Origin: Nocardioides allogilvus
Lineage (GTDB): Bacteria; Actinomycetota; Actinomycetes; Propionibacteriales; Nocardioidaceae
Assembly (NCBI RefSeq): GCF_003047285.1
Contig: NZ_PZYX01000002.1
Location: 372,001 to 436,000 of the forward strand
DNA: 64,000 nucleotides
Direction: 5' to 3'
This document shows, piece by piece, positions 17,628 through 25,719 of this stretch (its first letter is position 1; each line of letters starts with the position of its first letter). The translations under genes and the position numbers were made by a program. The notes beneath the pieces were generated by a model. That model was not told where the DNA came from. It saw only the letters and a program-made list of their open reading frames with translations, and did not search any database.

Positions 17628-17864
17628 ATGGTCGTCCAGGCCTACATCCTGATCCAGACCGACGTCGGCAAGGCCGCCGAGGTCGCCAAGGCCATTGCCC
17701 AGGTCAAGGGCGTCACGCTCGCCGAGGACGTCACCGGTCCCTACGACGTGATCGTCCGCGCCGAGGCGCGCAACGTCGACGAGCTCGGCAAGCTGGTCGT
17801 CTCCAAGGTGCAGAACCTCGACGGCATCACGCGCACGCTGACGTGCCCCGTCGTCCACATCTGA
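17628..17864 (+). CDS. Stand-alone Lrp/AsnC ligand-binding (RAM) domain protein
   Basis: The 78 residues form a single RAM domain, the amino-acid-binding effector module of Lrp/AsnC regulators, without the helix-turn-helix. Typical features are QAYILIQTDVGKAAEVA at the start, VTGPYDVIVRAEA in the middle and the last strand TLTCPVVHI. Stand-alone RAM proteins form ring oligomers that bind amino acids in other species; a role beyond that is unknown. The ATG at 17628 is preceded by GAGGAG. The next gene starts 20 bp downstream on the same strand. Confidence 0.88.
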   Translation: MVVQAYILIQTDVGKAAEVAKAIAQVKGVTLAEDVTGPYDVIVRAEARNVDELGKLVVSKVQNLDGITRTLTCPVVHI

Positions 17865-17884
17865 GCCTGGCTCACCGACGCCCC

Positions 17885-18328
17885 GTGTCCCTCCGGACGC
17901 GGGGCGTTGCTGTGCTCGGCCTCCTGCTGGTCACGGGCTGCTCCCCCGACCTGCCGGCGATCTCCGACGCCGAGGCCGACGCCTGCGCCGAGCTGACGGC
18001 CGCGCTGCCGGACCGGGTCGCCGGCGAGGACCTCTCCGACGACAGCGACCGCACCGCCGCGTGGGCCGGGATCGAGCTCACCTGCGGGGTCGGGCTGCCG
18101 GCGGCGTACGACGAATATTCCTCCTGCTCCGTCGTCGGCGGCGTGGGCTGGTTCCTGCCGCCCGCGGACCTCAAGGAGCCGTCGGTCGACATCGTCGCCA
18201 CGGCCCTGACCCACTCGCCGCGCGTCAGCGTCGTGATCCCCGCCGAGCACCGCGGCAGCGACGCAGTGCTGGTCGAGATCGCGCCCGCGATCGAGGAGAC
18301 GCTCGCCGAGGGCGAGCCCTGCCTCTGA
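17885..18328 (+). CDS. Putative lipoprotein, DUF3515-like
   Basis: This 147-residue protein starts at GTG 17885 (MSLRTRGVAVLGLLLVTGCS). The N-terminus is a lipoprotein signal with lipobox LVTGC, so Cys19 would be lipidated and the protein held on the outer face of the membrane. The rest (EADACAELTAALPDRVA, and WAGIELTCGVGLP with later Cys) fits the actinobacterial DUF3515 family, whose function is unknown and whose gene is often near ddl and thiL. No clear ribosome site precedes the GTG, so the start is moderately sure. Confidence 0.75.
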   Translation: MSLRTRGVAVLGLLLVTGCSPDLPAISDAEADACAELTAALPDRVAGEDLSDDSDRTAAWAGIELTCGVGLPAAYDEYSSCSVVGGVGWFLPPADLKEPSVDIVATALTHSPRVSVVIPAEHRGSDAVLVEIAPAIEETLAEGEPCL

Positions 18329-18332
18329 CCGG

Positions 18333-19448
18333 TCAGCGCAGGCCGGTGTCGCGCTCGAGCGCGAGCGTGATCAACCGGTCGACGAGGTCGGGATAGCTCA
18401 CGCCCGACTCGGCCCACATCTGCGGGAACATCGAGGTGGGCGTGAAGCCCGGCATCGTGTTCAGCTCGTTGATGATGAGCGACCCGTCAGGCAGGACGAA
18501 GAAGTCGACGCGCGCTAGTCCCTCGCACGACAGGGCCTCGAACGCACGCACGGCCAGTCGTCGCAGCTCCTGCTCGACCTCGGGCGGCAGATCGGCGGGC
18601 AGGTCGATCTCGGTGTCCTGGCCGGAGAGGTACTTCGCCTCGAAGTCGTAGAACTCGTGGTCGCCGCCGGTGCGGACCTCGGCCGGGCGGGACGTCTCCG
18701 GGTCGCCGTCGGTCGTGGCCAGCACGCCGCACTCGACCTCGCGACCACCCACGATGGCCACCTCGACGAGCACCTTGGCGTCGTACTCCAGCGCCAGGTC
18801 GATGGCCTCGGCGATCTCGCTTCGGTCGTGGATCTTGCTGATGCCGATGCTCGAGCCGCCGCGCGCGGGCTTGGCGAAGGAGGGGTAGGCCAGGGCCTCG
18901 ATGCGCTCGGTCGTGGCGAGCTGGTCGGTCCGCCACTCGCGACGGGTGATCGTGATGCCGGGCGTGACGGGCAGGCCCGCCGCCTCCAGCACGACCTTCA
19001 TGTAGGCCTTGTCCATGCCGACGGCCGAGGCAAGGACTCCGGATCCGACGTAGCGGACGCCGGCCATCTCGAGCATCCCCTGCAGGGTGCCGTCCTCGCC
19101 CCACGGACCGTGCAGGAGCGGGAAGACGACGTCGACCGAGCCGAGGGTCTGCGGCACCTGTGCGGCCTCGGTCACGACGAGGTCGGTCGAGCCGGCAGCG
19201 CCGAGCAGGGCGACCATCGAGCGCGATGCGTCGACCTCGGGCAGGCTCGATCCGTCGATGGCCAGGCGGGAGGCGTCGTCGGCCTCCAGCACCCAGCGAC
19301 CGTCGGTGGCGATACCGACCGGGACGACGTCGTACTTCTCCCGGTCGATCGCGGCCAGGACGCTGCCGGCCGTGACGCAGGAGATTCCGTGTTCGCTGGA
19401 CCGACCACCGAAGACGACGGCGACGCGAGGCTTTCGGGGCTCGTTCAT
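18333..19448 (-). CDS. ddl: D-alanine--D-alanine ligase
   Basis: Ddl is the ATP-grasp enzyme making D-Ala-D-Ala for peptidoglycan precursors. The 371-residue protein carries the N-terminal motif VVFGGRSSEHGIS, HGPWGEDGTLQG around the first substrate loop, FAKPARGGSSIGISK (ATP-grasp) and the C-terminal metal-binding segment INELNTMPGFTPTSMFP. Its ATG at 19448 has TAGGGT seven bases upstream and no Shine-Dalgarno sequence, so a leaderless transcript is likely. It is divergent from the PLP enzyme at 19481, with only 32 bp between the starts. Confidence 0.96.
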   Translation of the reverse strand: MNEPRKPRVAVVFGGRSSEHGISCVTAGSVLAAIDREKYDVVPVGIATDGRWVLEADDASRLAIDGSSLPEVDASRSMVALLGAAGSTDLVVTEAAQVPQTLGSVDVVFPLLHGPWGEDGTLQGMLEMAGVRYVGSGVLASAVGMDKAYMKVVLEAAGLPVTPGITITRREWRTDQLATTERIEALAYPSFAKPARGGSSIGISKIHDRSEIAEAIDLALEYDAKVLVEVAIVGGREVECGVLATTDGDPETSRPAEVRTGGDHEFYDFEAKYLSGQDTEIDLPADLPPEVEQELRRLAVRAFEALSCEGLARVDFFVLPDGSLIINELNTMPGFTPTSMFPQMWAESGVSYPDLVDRLITLALERDTGLR

Positions 19449-19455
19449 TGCGAAG

Positions 19456-19461
19456 ACCCTA
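19456..19461 (-). promoter_or_regulatory. Probable -10 box, leaderless ddl transcript
   Basis: TAGGGT on the minus strand lies 7 bases before the ddl ATG, with no ribosome-binding sequence between, so transcription would start at or next to the start codon. Confidence 0.5.
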
Positions 19462-19467
19462 TCGGCC

Positions 19468-19473
19468 TACGCT
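19468..19473 (+). promoter_or_regulatory. Probable -10 box, leaderless transcript of the PLP enzyme gene
   Basis: TACGCT lies 7 bases before the ATG at 19481 and back-to-back with the ddl box, making a compact divergent promoter pair. Confidence 0.45.
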
Positions 19474-19480
19474 GGCGGAC

Positions 19481-20554
19481 ATGGCTCCAGACCCGTCCCT
19501 CTCCCCCGCCACGCTGGCCGTCACCGCCGGGCGCCCCGACCCGCTCCCCGACGCGCCGCTCAACGCCCCGATCACGATGGCCTCGACGTACGTCGCCGGC
19601 GGGGACCTCGAGTACGGCCGCTACGCCAACCCGACGTGGACCGCACTGGAGGACACCCTCGGCGCTCTCGAGGGCGGTCGGTGCCTGACCTTCGCCTCCG
19701 GCATGGCGGCCGTGACAACGGTGCTCCACCTCGTCGGCAACGGCGCCAAGGTGGTCGCCCCTCGTCACTCCTACAGCGGCACGATCCTGCAGCTCGCCGA
19801 CCTCGAGGCACGCGGTCGCATCACCGCGGAGCTGGTGGACATCACCGACACCGACGCCGTGGTCAAGGCCTGCGAGGACGCCGCGCTGGTCTGGCTCGAG
19901 TCGCCGACCAACCCCGCCCTCGAGCTGGCCGACATCGAGACGATCACCGCCGCCGCCCACGACGCCGGGGCCTACGTCGCTGTCGACAACACCTTCGCCA
20001 CTCCCCTGCTGCAGACGCCGCTCGCGATGGGTGTCGACCTCGTCGTGCACTCCGCGACGAAGTATCTCGCCGGGCACAGCGACGTCCTGCTCGGAGCGAT
20101 CTGCACGAGCGACGACGAGCTCTACAGCGTGCTCAAGAACCGTCGCGACCTGATGGGCGCCATCCCGGGAGCCTTCGAGGCCTGGCTGGTCCTGCGGGGC
20201 ATGCGCACCCTGCACGTGCGCGTCGAGCGCGCCCAGGCCAACGCCCAGGAGCTCGTACGCCGCCTGCCCGACCACCCGGCGATCGCCGAGGTCCGCTATC
20301 CCGGCTTCGGCGGCATCGTCTCGATCGTGCTCGCGCAGGGCGCCATGGCCGCCGACCTGCTGACCCACAAGACGAAGCTGTGGGTGCACGCCACCTCGCT
20401 CGGCGGCGTCGAGTCGACCCTGGAGCGCCGCCGTCGCTGGAAGGCCGAGGCGCCGACCATCCCCGAGGGGCTGGTCCGGCTCTCCGTCGGCATCGAGGAC
20501 GTCGAGGACCTCTGGAACGACCTGCGCACCGCGCTCGACGGCTGCGTGGGCTAG
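19481..20554 (+). CDS. Cys/Met-metabolism PLP-dependent enzyme (cystathionine gamma-lyase/synthase type)
   Basis: This 357-residue fold-type I PLP enzyme belongs to the trans-sulfuration family (MetB/MetC/Mgl group). Visible features are the N-terminal STYVAGGDLEYGRYANPTW segment, the FASGMAAVTTVL cofactor-binding turn, ESPTNPALELAD, VDNTFATPLLQTPL and the Lys segment VHSATKYLAGHSDV, whose Lys should bind PLP. The exact reaction cannot be fixed from sequence; no partner Met or Cys genes lie nearby. I use the ATG at 19481 rather than the upstream frame start because a TACGCT box lies just before it. Confidence 0.85.
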   Translation: MAPDPSLSPATLAVTAGRPDPLPDAPLNAPITMASTYVAGGDLEYGRYANPTWTALEDTLGALEGGRCLTFASGMAAVTTVLHLVGNGAKVVAPRHSYSGTILQLADLEARGRITAELVDITDTDAVVKACEDAALVWLESPTNPALELADIETITAAAHDAGAYVAVDNTFATPLLQTPLAMGVDLVVHSATKYLAGHSDVLLGAICTSDDELYSVLKNRRDLMGAIPGAFEAWLVLRGMRTLHVRVERAQANAQELVRRLPDHPAIAEVRYPGFGGIVSIVLAQGAMAADLLTHKTKLWVHATSLGGVESTLERRRRWKAEAPTIPEGLVRLSVGIEDVEDLWNDLRTALDGCVG

Positions 20555-20597
20555 TCGCGCGATGTAACGCCCCACCACAGAGCGGCAATGAACAGGT

Positions 20598-21152
20598 ATG
20601 GACCCCACACCCGTCTCCGCGATCCTGCATGATCGCGAGTCGCTCGAGGCCTTCTACCTCGAGCACCTTCCGTGGGTACGGCGATTCGTGGCCCGACGAG
20701 TGGACGACGCCGACACCGCAGCCGACCTGACCGCCGACGTCTTCATCGCCGCGATCGGAGCGGCGGATCGCTACCAGGACACCGGTGCTGCTCCCCGCGC
20801 TTGGCTGGCCGGCATCGCCCGCAACGTGGTCGCGATGCACCACCGACGCCGATCACGAGAGCACGCGGCCAACGGTCGGATCGAGGGCCGGGCTCTCCTC
20901 GACGAATCCTCCGCTGAGCACATCGTCACCCGCATCGACGGTGAGCGAGCAGCCCGGCTGGTCCTGGCCCGGGTGGCCGAGCTCCCGGCCACCCAGCGCG
21001 CCGTGGTCGAGCTGGTCGCGGTGGACGGCCTCAGCCTGACCGAGGCCGCAGCCGCGCTCGGCATCACTGCCACGAACGCCCGGGTGCGCTACCACCGCGG
21101 CCGCACCCGGCTCCGGCTCGACCTTCCCGATCCCTTTGAGGTGATGACATGA
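20598..21152 (+). CDS. ECF-type RNA polymerase sigma factor
   Basis: This 184-residue sigma-70 family protein has only regions 2 and 4. Region 2 covers about residues 20-90 (FYLEHLPWVRRFVARRV, then DTAADLTADVFIAAI and PRAWLAGIARNV). Region 4 covers about 120-178 (LPATQRAVVELVAVDGLSLTEAAAALGITATNARVRYHRGRTRL). Its stop overlaps the start of the next gene (ATGA), which encodes a membrane protein that could act as its anti-sigma partner. The sequence TGTAAC at 20563-20568 could belong to an autoregulated promoter, but this is speculative. Confidence 0.9.
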   Translation: MDPTPVSAILHDRESLEAFYLEHLPWVRRFVARRVDDADTAADLTADVFIAAIGAADRYQDTGAAPRAWLAGIARNVVAMHHRRRSREHAANGRIEGRALLDESSAEHIVTRIDGERAARLVLARVAELPATQRAVVELVAVDGLSLTEAAAALGITATNARVRYHRGRTRLRLDLPDPFEVMT

Positions 21153-21760
21153 GCACGCAGCTCGACTCCTTCGAGACCCGACTGCTCGACGAGCTCGACG
21201 CCTTCCGCGAGCAGGTCGTCGGCGCGTCCGGGCGTCGCCGTACGACCCGACGTCGAATCGTGGCCGGGGCAGGTGTGGCTGCCGCGGCCGTCGCCGGGGT
21301 CCTGGTGATCCCGGGCCTCGGACCCACCGCCGCCTACTCGGTCTCCGAGGGCAACTCCGGGCAGATCACCGTGGAGGTGCGTCGGCTCGAGGACGCGGCC
21401 GGACTGGAGGAGGCACTGGCCGAGCACGGCGTCGCTGCCGACATCCGCTACCTGCCGTACGGCCAGGCGTGCGCGGCGGGACGCTACGTCGCGGTCGAGC
21501 GCCGGCTGACCGGCATGCGCGCCGCGCTCGGCTCGAGCATCCTGCAGATCGTGCTGCCGCCCGGTGCGGTCCGCGACGGGGAGACCTTCGTGATGTGGGT
21601 GTCCGGTCGCGAGATGACCGCGGACGAGATGGCCGAGCTCGAGGTCGAGGAAGGCACGACCGTCACGCAGGGCTTCCACAGCCGCGTCGACTTCGACGTC
21701 GCGGCAGGCCCCGTCAAGCCCTGTGACGTCGTGCCAGCCGCTAGGTCCGAGGCGCCGTAG
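21149..21760 (+). CDS. Single-pass membrane protein coupled to the ECF sigma factor
   Basis: This 203-residue protein has a cytoplasmic N-terminus (1-35, ending GRRRTTRRR), one membrane helix at about 37-58 (IVAGAGVAAAAVAGVLVIPGL) and an extracytoplasmic C-terminal domain of about 140 residues. It is translationally coupled to the sigma gene by a 4-base overlap, so by position it may regulate the sigma factor. However, the N-terminal segment is short and lacks the HxxxCxxC zinc motif of ZAS anti-sigma factors. I do not recognise the outer domain. Confidence 0.75.
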   Translation: MSTQLDSFETRLLDELDAFREQVVGASGRRRTTRRRIVAGAGVAAAAVAGVLVIPGLGPTAAYSVSEGNSGQITVEVRRLEDAAGLEEALAEHGVAADIRYLPYGQACAAGRYVAVERRLTGMRAALGSSILQIVLPPGAVRDGETFVMWVSGREMTADEMAELEVEEGTTVTQGFHSRVDFDVAAGPVKPCDVVPAARSEAP

Positions 21761-21771
21761 CGCCGAGTCGA

Positions 21772-22773
21772 TCAGTCCGTCTCGGCCTTGGTGTCGCGCG
21801 CGATGAAGCTGTTCATCATCTCCAGCGCGGTCATCCGTCCGTCGACGACCGCGTCGACGTGCTCGGCGATGGGCGCGTCCACGCCATAGCTCTTCGCCAG
21901 CGCCAGCAGCGACTTGCACGATTTGGCACCCTCGGCGACCTGGTTGGTCGAGGCGTAGATCTCCTCGGTGGTCATGCCCTGGCCGAGCTTCTCGCCGAAC
22001 GAGCGGTTGCGCGAGAGCGGCGAGGAACAGGTGGCGACGAGGTCGCCGAGCCCGGCCAGGCCCATCAGGGTCAGCGGGTTGGCGCCCTGGGCCATCGCCA
22101 TCCGGGCCGTCTCCGCCAGCCCGCGGGTGATCAGGGACGCGGTCGTGTTGTCGCCGAAGCCGAGGCCCACGGCCATGCCGACGGCCAGGCCGACGACGTT
22201 CTTGTAGGCACCGCCGATCTCGCAGCCGAGCACGTCGACCGAGGTGTAGGGCCGGAAGGCCGGCGAGTGGCACAGGCCCTGGATCCGGCGGGCGACCGCC
22301 TCGTCCTCACAGGCCACGACGGAGGCGGCCGGCTCGCGGCGCGCGATCTCGGGCGACAGGTTGGGCCCGCTGACGACGGCGATCCGCTCGGGGCCCGCAC
22401 CGGTCACCTGGGCGATCACCTCGCTCATGCGGTTGAGGGTGCCGAGCTCGACGCCCTTCATCAGCGAGACCAGGACGGCGTCCTTCTCGATGTGGGGGGC
22501 CCACTCGGTGAGGTTGGCCCGCAGCGACTGCGAGGGCGTCGCCAGCACGACCACCTCGGCGCCGTGCAGCGCCTTGTCGACCTCGTGGCTGGCCGAGACC
22601 CCGGCCGGCAGGTCGATGCCCGGCTGGTAGTCGGGGTTCTGGTGGGTGGTGTTGATGGCGTCGGCGAGCTCGGGACGACGGGCCCACATCGTCACCTCGT
22701 TCCCGGCGTCGGCGAGCACGATGGAGAACGCGGTCCCCCACGATCCGGCACTGAACACGGCGATCTTGGTCAT
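21772..22773 (-). CDS. gpsA: Glycerol-3-phosphate dehydrogenase [NAD(P)+]
   Basis: GpsA reduces dihydroxyacetone phosphate to sn-glycerol 3-phosphate for phospholipid synthesis. The 333-residue protein begins MTKIAVFSAGSWGTAF, where SAGSWGTA replaces the usual GAGSWGTA turn of the NAD(P) fold. Further features are the substrate-binding VLATPSQSLR, SGPNLSPEIA, a central GAYKNVVGLA with the catalytic Lys, and GLGDLVATC. Its start overlaps the plsC stop (ATGA), and both enzymes serve early phospholipid synthesis. Convergent with the gene at 21149. Confidence 0.95.
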   Translation of the reverse strand: MTKIAVFSAGSWGTAFSIVLADAGNEVTMWARRPELADAINTTHQNPDYQPGIDLPAGVSASHEVDKALHGAEVVVLATPSQSLRANLTEWAPHIEKDAVLVSLMKGVELGTLNRMSEVIAQVTGAGPERIAVVSGPNLSPEIARREPAASVVACEDEAVARRIQGLCHSPAFRPYTSVDVLGCEIGGAYKNVVGLAVGMAVGLGFGDNTTASLITRGLAETARMAMAQGANPLTLMGLAGLGDLVATCSSPLSRNRSFGEKLGQGMTTEEIYASTNQVAEGAKSCKSLLALAKSYGVDAPIAEHVDAVVDGRMTALEMMNSFIARDTKAETD

Positions 22774-23534
22774 GGGCGGTCCTTCTTCTTCTTGGTCGGG
22801 TTGCCGATCTGCTGCACACCGGCCTTGCGGGGGTCGAAACGTTCCGTGGGTGCCTGCTCGCCGCGCAGGTCGGCGACGATCTCGGTGACGGCCGCCATGA
22901 TGCGATCGGTGGCCTGGGCAACCACCTTGGCACTGAGCGGCTGGGCGCGCAGGTCGTCGAGCGGGACGGGGTCGCCCGCCTTCATCGTGACGTGCTTGCG
23001 CGGGAACAGGCGAGGGCGGGAGGAGTAGGGATAGAGGATCTCCTGCACTCCCCAGTGACCGACCGGGATGACGGGTGCACCCGTCGCGAGCGCGATCCGG
23101 GCCGCGCCCGACTTGCCGGTCATGGGCCACAGGTCGGGATCGCGCGTGAGCGTGCCCTCGGGATAGACCACGACGCACTCACCGTCGTCGACGGCCTGCA
23201 CCGCGGCATCGAAGGCACCGACGGCGTCCTTGGTGAGGCGCTCGACCGGGATCTGCTTGGCCGACGTCAGCACCGTGCCGACGAACTTCGTGCGGAACAG
23301 CACCGACTTCGCGAGGTAGCGCGGGATCCGGCCGTGGTCGTGGACGAAGTAGGCCGTCAGCAGCGGGTCGAGGTGGGAGATGTGGTTGGGCACGACGAGG
23401 CAGCCCCCGGTGGCCGGGATCTTGTCACCGTCGATCCAGGTGTGCGACGACGTCGCCAGCATGGCCGGCTTGATCGTGACGACCGCGAAGTTCACCGCCC
23501 AGCCACTCTTGTCCCGAACTCTGCGAACTGACAC
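22770..23534 (-). CDS. plsC: 1-acyl-sn-glycerol-3-phosphate acyltransferase
   Basis: This 254-residue membrane-associated acyltransferase makes phosphatidic acid from lysophosphatidic acid. It has the HX4D motif in NHISHLDPL (about residues 50-58) and the acyl-acceptor motif YPEGTLTRD near 122, as in the PlsC family. The start is GTG at 23534 with AGGAGGATG upstream, a strong ribosome site. It is translationally coupled to gpsA. The C-terminal 35 residues (ending NPTKKKKDRP) are polar and basic and probably disordered. Confidence 0.93.
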   Translation of the reverse strand: MSVRRVRDKSGWAVNFAVVTIKPAMLATSSHTWIDGDKIPATGGCLVVPNHISHLDPLLTAYFVHDHGRIPRYLAKSVLFRTKFVGTVLTSAKQIPVERLTKDAVGAFDAAVQAVDDGECVVVYPEGTLTRDPDLWPMTGKSGAARIALATGAPVIPVGHWGVQEILYPYSSRPRLFPRKHVTMKAGDPVPLDDLRAQPLSAKVVAQATDRIMAAVTEIVADLRGEQAPTERFDPRKAGVQQIGNPTKKKKDRP

Positions 23535-23596
23535 GCACCATCCTCCTGATCGTCGGTGAGCAGGCTACTCGCAAGGATGCGAGGATCGGACGCGAT

Positions 23597-24232
23597 ATGA
23601 CTCCACCGTCGCCTGCCGGTTCCTTCGTGGTGATCGTGCCGGCCAAGCCACCGGCGCGCGCCAAGTCGCGCCTCGACGTGCTGCCGGCCGCCCGCCGCCG
23701 CGACCTCGCCGCGGCGTTCGCCCGGGACACGGTCGCCGCCGCGCGCCGTACTCCCGGCGTCGCGGCCGTCCTCGTCGTCACCGACGACTTCCGGTTCGCG
23801 GCCGACCTGCGGACCGACGGCTGCGAGGTCATCCCCGACGGGGTCTCCGAGGACCTCAACGCGACCCTGCGCCAAGCGGCAGCCGAGGCCGCGCGGCGCT
23901 GGCCCGACGCCGTGCCGGTCGCGCTGTGTGCCGACCTGCCCTGCCTGGTGAGCGACGACCTCGCTGCCGCCCTCGCCGAGGTGGACGGGCCGAGCTTCGT
24001 GCGCGACGCCGCCGGTTCCGGCACCACGATGTACGCCGCTGCGCACACCGCCTTCGACCCGGCGTTCGGCCACGAGTCGGCCGCCCTGCACATCACCCAC
24101 GGCGCCCGCGAGATCGTCGTGGCCGCCTCGACCCTGCGCCTGGACGTCGACGAGCCCGCCGACCTGGCCCGAGCCCTCGAGCTCGGGGTCGGCGCGCACA
24201 CCGCCCGGGTGTGGGAGGCCCAGACGCAGTGA
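23597..24232 (+). CDS. cofC: 2-phospho-L-lactate guanylyltransferase (CofC family)
   Basis: CofC activates 2-phospholactate or phosphoenolpyruvate with GTP in the synthesis of coenzyme F420, a deazaflavin cofactor of actinobacteria and methanogens. The 211-residue protein is of MobA/NTP-transferase type: [17 protein letters not shown] at the start, VLVVTDD (about residues 55-61), [19 protein letters not shown] and [15 protein letters not shown] at the end. It is divergent from plsC (62 bp between starts) and convergent with hup. Other F420 genes are not in the window. Confidence 0.9.
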   Translation: MTPPSPAGSFVVIVPAKPPARAKSRLDVLPAARRRDLAAAFARDTVAAARRTPGVAAVLVVTDDFRFAADLRTDGCEVIPDGVSEDLNATLRQAAAEAARRWPDAVPVALCADLPCLVSDDLAAALAEVDGPSFVRDAAGSGTTMYAAAHTAFDPAFGHESAALHITHGAREIVVAASTLRLDVDEPADLARALELGVGAHTARVWEAQTQ

Positions 24233-24261
24233 TGGCGGGTCCCCCGAGGGGGCCCGCCATC
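24231..24261. terminator. Bidirectional stem-loop between cofC and hup
   Basis: Arms GATGGCGGG(T)CCCCC and GGGGGCCCGCCATC pair over 14 bp with one bulged T and a 2-base loop. It begins within the cofC stop codon and lies 12 bp from the hup stop, so it can serve both convergent genes. Confidence 0.7.
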
Positions 24262-24273
24262 AACGCTGGTCGA

Positions 24274-24966
24274 TCAGGCCTTCTTGGCCGCCGTCTTGGT
24301 GGCGGTCTTCTTGGCCGGAGCCTTCTTGGCTGGGGCCTTCTTCGCCGTGGTGGTCTTGGCGGTCGTGGTCTTGGCCGCGGTCGACTTCGCCGGAGCGGCC
24401 TTCTTGGTCGTCGCCTTCTTGGCGGCGGGTGCCTTCGTGGCGGGTGCCTTCTTGGCGGCGGGTGCCTTCTTCGCGGGCGTCGCCTTCTTTGCGGGCGCGG
24501 CCTTCTTCGCGGGCGTTGCCTTCTTGGTCGCAGCAGCCTTGGCCGGTGCTGCCTTCTTCGCGGGCGCCGACTTCTTGGCCGGGGTCGCCTTCTTGGCCGC
24601 AGCCCTGGCCGGAGCCGAGGCCGCGGAGGCCACGCTGCGCACCGACGGCGGCTTCGGCATGTTCGCCGCCGACAGCTTCGGGAGCTTCTTGGCGCCGGCG
24701 ATGATGTTCTTCAACTCTTGGCCGGCCGTGAACTTGGGCACCGACTTCTTCTTCGACTTCATCCGCTCGCCGGTCTGCGGGTTGCGCACCCACCGGGCAT
24801 TGCGGACGGACTTCTCGAACGAGCCGAATCCGGTGATCGCGACCTTCTCGCCGCGAGCGACCTCACGCGTGATGGTGTCGAGCACCGACTCGAGCGCGTG
24901 GGCAGCCTGCTTGCGGTTGCCCTCGTAACGCGCAGCAAGTGCGTCGATGAGCTGTGTCTTGTTCAC
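24274..24966 (-). CDS. hup: HU-family DNA-binding protein with Lys/Ala/Pro-rich tail
   Basis: The 230-residue protein combines an HU fold (about 1-90: [17 protein letters not shown] at the start, then GFGSFE and RNPQTGERM) with a long basic tail (about 97-230) made of [14 protein letters not shown] repeats, like eukaryotic histone H1. This two-part HU (Hlp/HupB type) is characteristic of actinobacteria and compacts the nucleoid. I chose the GTG at 24966, preceded by GGAAGGGAAG, because it gives the standard HU N-terminus; the frame opens at 24981. The tail is low-complexity at DNA level, so copy number there may vary between strains. Confidence 0.95.
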   Translation of the reverse strand: MNKTQLIDALAARYEGNRKQAAHALESVLDTITREVARGEKVAITGFGSFEKSVRNARWVRNPQTGERMKSKKKSVPKFTAGQELKNIIAGAKKLPKLSAANMPKPPSVRSVASAASAPARAAAKKATPAKKSAPAKKAAPAKAAATKKATPAKKAAPAKKATPAKKAPAAKKAPATKAPAAKKATTKKAAPAKSTAAKTTTAKTTTAKKAPAKKAPAKKTATKTAAKKA

Positions 24967-25023
24967 TAGCTTCCCTTCCAATGAACCAATGGCACCGAGC
25001 CCGTGCCCGGCGTTGTGCTTGGC

Positions 25024-25052
25024 ACGCTAGGCACTCGTGGCATGGGTCACAA
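25024..25052 (-). promoter_or_regulatory. Probable sigma-A promoter of hup
   Basis: On the minus strand TTGTGA (25052-25047) and TAGCGT (25029-25024) are separated by 17 bp, about 60 bases before the hup GTG. Spacing and boxes fit a housekeeping promoter with a short untranslated leader. Confidence 0.5.
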
Positions 25053-25070
25053 TCACCACGGGGTGTTTTA

Positions 25071-25089
25071 GGCCGCTTTTCTTGCGGCC
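25071..25089. terminator. Possible stem-loop downstream of leuD
   Basis: GGCCGC and GCGGCC form a 6-bp stem with a 7-base loop, 21 bp after the leuD stop and upstream of hup. No U-tract follows on the minus strand; assignment as the leuCD terminator is tentative. Confidence 0.35.
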
Positions 25090-25110
25090 GAGGCTCGGCG
25101 CCTCAGGGGT

Positions 25111-25716
25111 TCAGGCCTTCTGGGTTGCGGGTTTCCAGCTCGGTCGCGCGTTCTCGTACGCCGCGATGACGTCGTCGTGACCCAACGTGATGCCGACGTC
25201 GTCGAGCCCCTCGAGCAGGCGCCAGCGCGTGTAGTCGTCGATGTCGAACGAGTCGACGATCGCGTCAGGACCCTCGCCGGCCGTGACGGTCCGGCTCTCC
25301 AGGTCGACGGTCACGGTCGCGCCGGGGAACTCGTCGAGGTAGTCCCAGATGCGCTGGACGACCTTCTCGTCGACCTGCGCGGCGACGAGGCCGGCCTTGC
25401 CGGAGTTGCCGCGGAAGATGTCGGCGAAGCGCGACGAGATGACAGCCTTGAAGCCGTAGTTCTGCAACGCCCACACCGCGTGCTCACGCGACGAGCCGGT
25501 GCCGAAGTCGGGCCCGGCGACGAGCACGGTCGCCCCGGAGTACTCCGGCTTGTTGAGCACGAAGTCGGGGTCGTTGCGCCAGGCGGCGAACAGGCCGTCC
25601 TCGAACCCGTCACGGGTGACGCGCTTGAGGTAGACCGCCGGGATGATCTGGTCGGTGTCGACGTTGCTGCGCTTGAGCGGCATCGCGACACCGGTGTGCG
25701 TGCTGAACTTCTCCAT
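25111..25716 (-). CDS. leuD: 3-isopropylmalate dehydratase small subunit
   Basis: LeuD is the swivelling small subunit that, with LeuC, isomerises 2- to 3-isopropylmalate in leucine synthesis. The 201-residue protein begins [26 protein letters not shown] and shows [17 protein letters not shown], the family's anion-binding motif. The ATG lies 3 bp after the leuC stop, so the two are one operon. Length and motifs are standard. Confidence 0.96.
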   Translation of the reverse strand: MEKFSTHTGVAMPLKRSNVDTDQIIPAVYLKRVTRDGFEDGLFAAWRNDPDFVLNKPEYSGATVLVAGPDFGTGSSREHAVWALQNYGFKAVISSRFADIFRGNSGKAGLVAAQVDEKVVQRIWDYLDEFPGATVTVDLESRTVTAGEGPDAIVDSFDIDDYTRWRLLEGLDDVGITLGHDDVIAAYENARPSWKPATQKA

Positions 25717-25719
25717 GAC

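Noticed and set aside
24429..24704. Repeat-rich region considered as a CRISPR or satellite
   Set aside because: It is the codon-level repetition of the HU Lys/Ala/Pro tail; no spacers.
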